From an uncultured Clostridium sp. (GTDB taxonomy: Bacteria > Bacillota > Clostridia > Clostridiales > Clostridiaceae), in assembly GCA_934777095.1 (NCBI GenBank), contig CAKVNP010000091.1, forward strand, positions 1 through 7,671: a DNA stretch of 7,671 nucleotides, given 5' to 3'. The position numbers and the translations under genes are program-made. Positions 1-4,585 of this stretch are shown one piece after another. Each line of letters starts with the position of its first letter. Position 1 is the stretch's first letter. The notes under the pieces were generated by a model. The model worked only from the letters and a program-made list of their open reading frames with translations, ran no database searches and had not been told where the DNA came from.

Positions 1-1030
1 GCTAAAGAATCCATTAATGCTATTAATGACATTTATTTTTCCTATCTTTATAATAATTGTTTGTTTTGGTGGATTTTTTGTTGGTGATAGTTCCTCAGAT
101 ATAGGAATAATTGATAAGAGCAATTCAAAACTTTCGAAAGAACTGGTAAGTGAGCTTAAAGATGAATATGAAATAGTCGAATTAAAAGGCGAAGCCGAAA
201 AAAATTACGATTTAATAAGAGACAGTAAAGTGGCAGCAATTTATGTCATAGATCAGGATTTTGATAGTAATATCAATGATGGAAAAGTTCCTAATGTAGA
301 ATGTTATAAAAAAGAAGATGCTAATGGATTATTATTGGCAGATGATATTATTTCAAATTATGTAAGTAAAGCGGTAGAAGAGGATATAGGCCAAGGATTA
401 AGTAGTAATGCCATAAATGCAGTTGTTAATAATAAGGAATCTTCAGATAAAGATGATTTTAAGATGACTGTCTTAATGATATGCTATTTCATGCTCATCG
501 GCGGATCTATAATTACAGGAGATATCTTAAAGCTGAAAGAGCAGAAGGTATTAAGAAGAACTATTGCTACTAGTAATACTGATATTGAAATATTAGGCAG
601 TTTATTTATCTCTACATTTATTATTCAAGGAATATTAAGTAGTGCAGCATTTGTATTGCTGATAAATATCTTAAATATTCCAAATGCAGATATTCTACAA
701 GGAATACTAATAATATTCTTAAGCAGCGTAGTTTCTACTGCCATTGTATTAAGTGTTACTAGATGGATTAAGACTCCAACAATTGCTAGTTTGACAACAG
801 TTTTATTTGGACTTATTACTTTTGTACTAGGTGTATTTGGCTCACAGCTAGATGAGTTTTCAAATGTACCAAGAATTATGGGCAGCATAAGTGTGATTTC
901 ACCATTTACTTGGTTTATTAAAATAATCGATAAAGGACAGATAGTAGTTCCAATTTTAGTTGTAGTTTTAATATCTGCAGTATTCTTTACAGCAGGAAGC
1001 TTTAAGTTAAGAGAATTTGTGAAGGAATAA
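1..1030 (+). CDS. ABC-2 type transporter permease, 5'-truncated by window edge
   Basis: This is the membrane subunit of an ABC transporter of the ABC-2 class, which usually exports drugs, lipids or peptides with a separately encoded ATPase. The frame is already open at base 2 and reads LKNPL before the first Met (base 17). That resembles the cytoplasmic lead-in of these permeases, so Met17 is probably internal and the true start is upstream. Numbering from that Met: TM1 about 1-22; a long extracytoplasmic domain about 24-148; then five hydrophobic segments near 150-170, 193-219, 226-247, 254-274 and 309-327. Between TM2 and TM3 is the family-typical cytoplasmic loop (LKEQKVLRRTIATS), and a late ISPFTWF motif is also typical. 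The gene ends in a strong terminator, so it is the last gene of its operon; the ATPase is presumably upstream. Substrate cannot be told. The family call is firm; the 5' boundary is not visible. Confidence 0.88.
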   Translation, partial: LKNPLMLLMTFIFPIFIIIVCFGGFFVGDSSSDIGIIDKSNSKLSKELVSELKDEYEIVELKGEAEKNYDLIRDSKVAAIYVIDQDFDSNINDGKVPNVECYKKEDANGLLLADDIISNYVSKAVEEDIGQGLSSNAINAVVNNKESSDKDDFKMTVLMICYFMLIGGSIITGDILKLKEQKVLRRTIATSNTDIEILGSLFISTFIIQGILSSAAFVLLINILNIPNADILQGILIIFLSSVVSTAIVLSVTRWIKTPTIASLTTVLFGLITFVLGVFGSQLDEFSNVPRIMGSISVISPFTWFIKIIDKGQIVVPILVVVLISAVFFTAGSFKLREFVKE

Positions 1031-1099
1031 AAAGTAGGGTGTAACTACAAAAGCTGTGAAGCTCGCTTCAATGCTTTTTCCGTTACACCCTACTTTTTT
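1029..1099 (+). terminator. Long bidirectional intrinsic terminator after the ABC-2 permease
   Basis: A perfect 17-bp inverted repeat (arms 1029-1045 and 1082-1098) overlaps the permease stop codon and ends in a T run (1094-1099). Inside it the strand folds further: 1049-1054 pairs with 1073-1078, and 1057-1061 pairs with 1066-1070 around a CTCG loop, with a 2x2 mismatch between the two. The outer arms begin with A5 and end with T5-6, so the structure can terminate in both directions and may also back up the gre gene arriving on the minus strand. Confidence 0.9.
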
Positions 1100-1108
1100 G
1101 GGTTATTA

Positions 1109-1132
1109 AAGGAGGAAACTCCTTAGGGAGTT
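1109..1132. repeat. Short palindromic segment with two alternative hairpins
   Basis: Two stems compete for the same bases. AAGGAG (1109-1114) pairs with CTCCTT (1119-1124) around a GAAA loop, while AACTCC (1117-1122) pairs with GGAGTT (1127-1132) around TTAG. The core at 1117-1132 is nearly the same as the palindrome core at 1218-1232 (AACTCCTxAGGxAGTT), which suggests both belong to one repeated element. There is no sign of coding. Confidence 0.55.
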
Positions 1133-1141
1133 GGATTAGAA

Positions 1142-1272
1142 AATGATGAATTATGAGTGATGAATGATGAATTAGGGTTGAAATCCCTTCGTGAATTTTT
1201 ATTAATAAATTAAAAGGAACTCCTGAGGAGTTCCTACCTTAATTCATAATTCTTAATTCATAATTCATCATT
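1142..1272. repeat. MITE-like intergenic inverted-repeat element
   Basis: Two 32-nt arms, 1142-1173 and 1241-1272, are inverted repeats of each other with 28 of 32 positions complementary. The arms are built from degenerate GATGAAT/TTATGAAT units. The 67-nt middle holds an AGGG/CCCT mini-stem (1174-1177 with 1185-1188), an AT-rich stretch, and a 10-bp palindrome (1215-1235). The right arm ends within the stop codon of the gre gene. No ORF of note lies inside. The architecture (imperfect terminal inverted repeats, about 130 bp, no transposase) fits a miniature inverted-repeat element or a dispersed intergenic palindrome. No obvious target-site duplication is visible, so the exact ends and its mobility are unproven. 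Confidence 0.5.
1209..1235 (-). terminator. Probable intrinsic terminator of the gre-family gene
   Basis: Ten-base arms 1215-1224 and 1226-1235 (AGGAACTCCT / AGGAGTTCCT) are perfectly complementary around G1225; in RNA this would be about 8 bp with a 3-nt loop. Read on the minus strand, the stem is followed by TTTTAATTTATT, so it is oriented to stop transcripts coming from the gre gene 36 bases away. It lies inside the larger inverted-repeat element, which may therefore have supplied the terminator. Confidence 0.65.
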
Positions 1273-1738
1273 AATTAAGTAGTTCTAATATTTCGATTGA
1301 ATATTTTGTTCCTGGTGCTTCTACTTCTACTATGTCGCCAGCTTTCTTGCCTTTAAGGGCTTTTCCAAGGTCTGATTCAATGCTGATAAGCATATTTTCA
1401 GGATCCATATCCATAGTAGTAACTAAAGTAACAACATCTTCATCATCTTCTTCAATGAATTTTATACGGGCTTTACTATTTATACCGATAACAGATTTAT
1501 CTATAGAGCTTTCATCAATTATGGTAGCTGTAGAAATCATTGTCATAAGATATTGAATTCTATTGTCGTTTTCTCTATATTCAGCACAAGCGGCTTTATA
1601 TTCAGCATTTTCAGATCTATCACCATGAGCTGCAGCAATCATTTTTTCTTTTGCTATTTCAGCTCTTTTTACTGTCATTCTATAATCTAATTCTTCCTGC
1701 AGTTTTTTAATATTTTCCTCTGTTAAGTGATTATGCAT
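1271..1738 (-). CDS. greA: GreA/GreB-family transcription elongation (transcript cleavage) factor
   Basis: Gre factors enter the secondary channel of backtracked RNA polymerase and stimulate cleavage of the nascent RNA 3' end. This 155-residue protein is close to the usual length of about 158. Residues 1-75 form the antiparallel coiled coil. The loop HGDRSENAEY (38-47) carries the acidic tip residues D40 and E43, matching E. coli D41/E44. Residues 80-155 form the FKBP-like C-terminal domain, with the family motif near 120-141 (ISIESDLGKALKGKKAGDIV). The start at 1738 is chosen because AGGGAGGAG lies 9 bases upstream. An in-frame Met at 1885 would add a hydrophobic low-complexity stretch and run over the promoter and the upstream terminator. 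It stands alone rather than beside lysS or other common greA neighbours, and the coiled coil is divergent, so it may be a second Gre paralogue rather than the housekeeping greA. The family is sure; the exact symbol is less so. Confidence 0.88.
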   Translation of the reverse strand: MHNHLTEENIKKLQEELDYRMTVKRAEIAKEKMIAAAHGDRSENAEYKAACAEYRENDNRIQYLMTMISTATIIDESSIDKSVIGINSKARIKFIEEDDEDVVTLVTTMDMDPENMLISIESDLGKALKGKKAGDIVEVEAPGTKYSIEILELLN

Positions 1739-1774
1739 AGGAAACCACTCCTCCCTAAAATATTTAATACAAAT

Positions 1775-1803
1775 ATTATATATTGTAAGGAAATAAAGGT
1801 AAA
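1775..1803 (-). promoter_or_regulatory. Sigma-A-type promoter of the gre-family gene
   Basis: On the minus strand TTTACC (1798-1803) and a perfect TATAAT (1775-1780) are separated by 17 bases. Transcription would start near 1768, giving a leader of about 30 bases that contains the ribosome binding site AGGGAGGAG. The site lies downstream of the terminator at 1858-1899, so the gene appears to be transcribed on its own. Confidence 0.7.
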
Positions 1804-1857
1804 GTTGTTTTAAAAAGAATTTATTATGTAGGATTACTAATAGAAAGCGAAAAGAAG

Positions 1858-1899
1858 AAAATAATGAATTTATGGTAGTGACCATAAATTCATTATTTT
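1858..1899 (-). terminator. Intrinsic terminator of the ferritin-like gene
   Basis: Perfect 19-bp arms (1858-1876 and 1881-1899) enclose an AGTG loop. It begins 7 bases past the stop of the ferritin-like gene. On the minus strand the 3' arm ends in ATTATTTT and continues CTTCTTTTCG, a broken U tract. The stem is AT-rich but long, and it separates the two minus-strand genes into distinct transcription units. Confidence 0.75.
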
Positions 1900-1906
1900 A
1901 ATTACA

Positions 1907-2632
1907 TTATTTATTGCATGAATCTAAACTATAGCAGTCAAGATTATCTATTAAGGAAGAAATAAGCTGGATATGATATTCTTCATCTTTAATAATTCTG
2001 GATAATACTGCATTAATGCAAGGATCGTCTATTTTCTTTATATGGCTTTTATATTGTTCAATTGCTCCATATTCACCTTTTAAATCTGAAATCAGCATAT
2101 TAACAACATTAGTACCGTAAAATACAATATCGGAATTCCAAGGCATACAGCCTTTTTCAGAGCTGATATCATAAGTTAGGGGAGCTCCTAAAAGAATGAT
2201 TAATTCACCTAACATTTGCAAATGATCCATTTCTGCAAGTGCAATAGCTAGTAAGGCCTTAGATATTTCACAATAACATTTTGTAAATCTTATTTCATGA
2301 TTAATATATTGCATAATAGCAGTTAGTTCAGATCCTACACCGGAAAAATCCTCAGCTAATAATTTAGCATAGTATTTATTCTGGCACTGAACTTTTAATG
2401 CAGGGTAAGGTAAATCAAAAACTGCTGGTCTTACGTCTTCAAGATCGCAAGTAGCTTTTATTTTACAGCAAAAATCTTCTTTATGATCTTTTTCACAAGC
2501 TGGTTTTTCGTACTTTTCATTCTTTTTACAAGTTGATTCATCTTTTGTTGTTCCTTGATAAGCAGATTTTTCTTTAAAAGGAAAACCTTCAAATAAATAA
2601 TTAATCTCTTGTTGCTTTCTATTTTTAGTCAT
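1907..2632 (-). CDS. Ferritin-like putative di-metal protein with Cys-rich N-terminal extension
   Basis: The protein (241 aa) has a ferritin-like four-helix core at about residues 85-232. Candidate metal ligands are E102 on helix A (SELTAIMQY), E134 and H137 (EMDH) on helix B, E187 on helix C (GEYGAIEQY), and E217 and H220 (EEYH) on helix D. This is the paired ExxH pattern of di-iron or di-manganese proteins. The stretch YPALKVQ...YAKLLAEDF...SELTAIMQYIN resembles CotJC/manganese-catalase relatives, so peroxide chemistry, metal handling or a spore role are all possible. Residues 1-65 are a charged Lys/Glu/Cys extension (C35, C46, C55, C56, C62) absent from the minimal fold; the whole chain has 12 cysteines. 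There is no signal peptide or membrane segment, so it is probably cytoplasmic or coat-associated. The start is supported by GAGAGG 7 bases upstream. It is monocistronic and divergent from the exporter. The fold is fairly sure; the enzyme activity is unknown. Confidence 0.82.
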   Translation of the reverse strand: MTKNRKQQEINYLFEGFPFKEKSAYQGTTKDESTCKKNEKYEKPACEKDHKEDFCCKIKATCDLEDVRPAVFDLPYPALKVQCQNKYYAKLLAEDFSGVGSELTAIMQYINHEIRFTKCYCEISKALLAIALAEMDHLQMLGELIILLGAPLTYDISSEKGCMPWNSDIVFYGTNVVNMLISDLKGEYGAIEQYKSHIKKIDDPCINAVLSRIIKDEEYHIQLISSLIDNLDCYSLDSCNK

Positions 2633-2654
2633 TTGTATACCTCTCTTAAAAGTA

Positions 2655-2672
2655 AATATAATTAATTATATT
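2655..2672. promoter_or_regulatory. 18-bp perfect palindrome upstream of the ferritin-like gene, possible operator
   Basis: AATATAATTAATTATATT is its own reverse complement and lies 23 bases upstream of the ferritin-like start. On the minus strand its TATAAT could itself be the -10 hexamer, although no good -35 sits at the right distance (acacat at 17). The half-sites TATAAT/ATTATA recall a PerR box but are spaced by 2 rather than 1. An AT-rich palindrome may arise by chance. Confidence 0.35.
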
Positions 2673-2714
2673 CTTTAAGTTATAAAAATGTGTTGCAAAA
2701 AAATACAAAATAGG

Positions 2715-2742
2715 TTGTATATGGTAAAAAGGGGAGTATAAT
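2715..2742 (+). promoter_or_regulatory. Sigma-A-type promoter of the ABC exporter operon
   Basis: TTGTAT (2715-2720) and a perfect TATAAT (2737-2742) are separated by 16 bases. Transcription is expected to start near 2749, giving a leader of about 79 bases before the exporter start codon. Confidence 0.75.
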
Positions 2743-2748
2743 AAAAGT

Positions 2749-2772
2749 ATGGTATTCACTAAAGGAATTTAG
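2749..2772 (+). CDS. Possible 7-codon leader peptide ORF (speculative)
   Basis: ATG at 2749 opens a frame encoding MVFTKGI that stops at TAG (2770-2772). The predicted transcription start falls at or beside this ATG, so translation would have to be leaderless; there is no ribosome binding site within the transcript. The mini-ORF overlaps the terminator-like hairpin at 2756-2783, which is the arrangement needed for ribosome-controlled attenuation. Its shortness and lack of a binding site mean it may be fortuitous. Confidence 0.15.
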   Translation: MVFTKGI

Positions 2773-2783
2773 TGATTTTTTTT
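2756..2783 (+). terminator. Terminator-like hairpin in the exporter leader, possible attenuator
   Basis: TCACTAAA (2756-2763) pairs perfectly with TTTAGTGA (2768-2775) around a GGAA loop and is followed directly by eight T residues (2776-2783). It is oriented to terminate plus-strand transcripts only. No plus-strand gene lies between the permease terminator and this point, so its natural target is the exporter transcript itself, about 7 bases after the predicted start. The stem has only two G-C pairs, so efficiency may be low. Confidence 0.55.
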
Positions 2784-2791
2784 AGCGGTTA

Positions 2792-2809
2792 TATATAGCA
2801 TGCTATGTA
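2792..2809 (+). promoter_or_regulatory. Second leader hairpin just upstream of the exporter ribosome binding site
   Basis: Bases 2792-2798 pair with 2803-2809 (seven pairs, one G-U) around a CATG loop; the core ATAGCATGCTAT (2795-2806) is a perfect DNA palindrome. It ends 5 bases before AGGAGG (2815-2820), which lies 7 bases from the ATG at 2828. It could be an RNA structure affecting translation or a protein-binding site on DNA. Confidence 0.35.
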
Positions 2810-2827
2810 ATAAAAGGAGGCGGAGAG

Positions 2828-4585
2828 ATGATTAAAACTATATTAGCAGAAGTTAAAGAATATAAAAAAGATTCTTTAAAGACACCTATATTTGTTATTT
2901 TAGAAGTAATAATGGAAGTTGTAATTCCTTTAATGATGGCTGCAATTATCGATAATGGTGTTGAGAAAAGTAATGTTAAATACGTATGTATCGTGGGAGT
3001 AGCTATGATTGCAGTATCGATGCTTTCATTATGTTTTGGAGTATTGGCGGGAAAATATGCAGCTAGCGCCAGTACAGGAGTTGCCAAAAATTTGCGAAAA
3101 AAAATGTATGAAAATATACAGACTTTTTCATTTTCTAAAATTGATAAATATTCAACAGCGGGACTGGTAACTAGACTTACTACAGATATTACTAATGTAC
3201 AAAATGCGTATCAAATGATAATAAGAATGTGTACAAGAGCTCCAATTATGCTTATTTGTGCAATGGTAATGTGTATAAAAATAAGTCCAAGATTATCTTG
3301 CGTATTTTTAGGTGCAATAGTTTTTTTAACTATAGTACTAGCTTTAGTAACTATGAACGCACATCCTGTATTTGTGAAGGTATTTAAAAAATATGACGAT
3401 TTAAATGCAAGTGTCCAGGAAAATGTAGGAGCTATAAGAGTAGTAAAGGCATATGTCAGGGAAGAATATGAAATAAATAAATTTAAAAAAGCCAGTGGTA
3501 ATATTTATAATTTATTTCTTAAAGCAGAAAAGATTCTGATTATTAATATGCCAGCAATGCAATTTGCTATGTATACTTGTATCATTTTGATTTCATGGCT
3601 TGGAGCAAAAATGATAGTAAGTAATACATTAACTACTGGAGAACTAATGAGTCTTTTTGCATATGTTATGAACATTTTAATAAGTCTGATGATGATATCT
3701 ATGATGTTTGTAATGATTATAATGTCTAAAGCTTCTGCAGAACGTATTTCAGAAATAATTGAAGAAAAAACAGATTTAAAAAATTGTGTAAATCCTATAG
3801 CAGAAGTTAAGGATGGTTCTATTGAATTTAGTGATGTTTCATTTTCTTATAAAAACAATGATATATATGTACTAGATAACATTAATTTTAAGATAGATTC
3901 AGGTGAAACAGTCGGGGTAATTGGTGGAACAGGTAGTGCTAAATCTACTTTAGTTCAATTAATTCCAAGGCTTTATGATGTATCTAAAGGAGAAGTAAAG
4001 GTAGCAGGTGTAAATGTTAAAGAATACGATCTTGAAAAGCTTAGGGATGCTGTATCAATGGTTCTTCAGAAAAATGTGCTATTTTCAGGAACAATAAATG
4101 ATAATCTGCGCTGGGGAAATAAAGATGCCACAGATGAAGAAATAAAAAGAGTTTGTGTTTTAGCTCAAGCAGATGAGTTTATTGAATCTTTTCCAGAGGG
4201 TTATCAAACATATATTGAACAAGGTGGCACAAATGTGTCAGGGGGACAGAAACAGAGATTATGTATAGCCAGGGCAATTTTAAAGAAACCTAGGATTTTA
4301 ATATTAGATGATTCTACTAGTGCAGTTGATACAAAGACTGATTCACTTATTAGAAAAGCTTTTAAAGAAGAAATTCCTGATACTACAAAGATAATAATTG
4401 CACAGAGAATTTCATCTGTTCAAGATGCGGATAAGATAATTGTATTAAATGAGGGAGTTATTGAGGATATAGGAACTCATGAAGAATTAGTAGCACGATG
4501 CGAAATTTATAGAGAAGTATATGAATCACAAGTGAAAGGAGCTGAAAAAAATGAAGAAGAATATAAATCCTATGATAAAAAGTAA
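2828..4585 (+). CDS. Heterodimeric ABC exporter half-transporter, degenerate-site subunit (BmrC/TM287-like)
   Basis: This 585-residue protein fuses an ABC exporter membrane domain (six hydrophobic segments within about 20-300) to a nucleotide-binding domain (about 331-570). NBD motifs in order: Walker A GGTGSAKS (366-373), where the usual Gly before the Lys is A371; Q-loop Q414; an intact signature VSGGQ (470-474); Walker B LILDD (491-495), with Asp at the catalytic Glu position; and switch position Q526 (AQRIS) in place of His. D495 and Q526 mark the non-hydrolytic side of heterodimeric exporters such as TM287/288, so the protein needs the downstream gene product to work. The likely role is ATP-driven export of drugs, lipids or other amphiphiles across the cytoplasmic membrane; the substrate is not readable. 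The start has AGGAGG 7 bases upstream. The 3' end overlaps the next gene by 35 bases, implying co-translation. A promoter and possible attenuator lie in the leader. Confidence 0.93.
   Translation: MIKTILAEVKEYKKDSLKTPIFVILEVIMEVVIPLMMAAIIDNGVEKSNVKYVCIVGVAMIAVSMLSLCFGVLAGKYAASASTGVAKNLRKKMYENIQTFSFSKIDKYSTAGLVTRLTTDITNVQNAYQMIIRMCTRAPIMLICAMVMCIKISPRLSCVFLGAIVFLTIVLALVTMNAHPVFVKVFKKYDDLNASVQENVGAIRVVKAYVREEYEINKFKKASGNIYNLFLKAEKILIINMPAMQFAMYTCIILISWLGAKMIVSNTLTTGELMSLFAYVMNILISLMMISMMFVMIIMSKASAERISEIIEEKTDLKNCVNPIAEVKDGSIEFSDVSFSYKNNDIYVLDNINFKIDSGETVGVIGGTGSAKSTLVQLIPRLYDVSKGEVKVAGVNVKEYDLEKLRDAVSMVLQKNVLFSGTINDNLRWGNKDATDEEIKRVCVLAQADEFIESFPEGYQTYIEQGGTNVSGGQKQRLCIARAILKKPRILILDDSTSAVDTKTDSLIRKAFKEEIPDTTKIIIAQRISSVQDADKIIVLNEGVIEDIGTHEELVARCEIYREVYESQVKGAEKNEEEYKSYDKK

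Noticed and set aside
625..888. Minus-strand open frame inside the permease gene
   Set aside because: It lies entirely opposite a well-supported membrane protein gene and shows no domain; it is a shadow frame.
1142..1272. Repeated GATGAAT/TTATGAAT units considered as a CRISPR or tandem-repeat array
   Set aside because: Units are only 7-9 bases, degenerate and without spacers; they form two inverted arms instead.
1332..1556. Plus-strand open frame opposite the gre-family gene
   Set aside because: Low-complexity Ser-rich translation created by the complement of the acidic gre coding sequence.
1739..1885. N-terminal extension of the gre-family gene to a Met at 1885
   Set aside because: It would add 49 mostly hydrophobic residues unlike any Gre protein, would start within the upstream terminator and cross the gre promoter; the Met at 1738 has a strong ribosome binding site and gives the family length.
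2803..3087. Minus-strand open frame over the exporter leader and 5' end
   Set aside because: Thr/Ile-rich shadow of the exporter's membrane segment coding; no recognisable features.
3926..3952. Walker A GSAKS considered as a sequencing error or inactivating mutation
   Set aside because: It coincides with Asp and Gln changes at the other catalytic positions of the same subunit and with an otherwise intact frame, which is the pattern of a naturally degenerate site.
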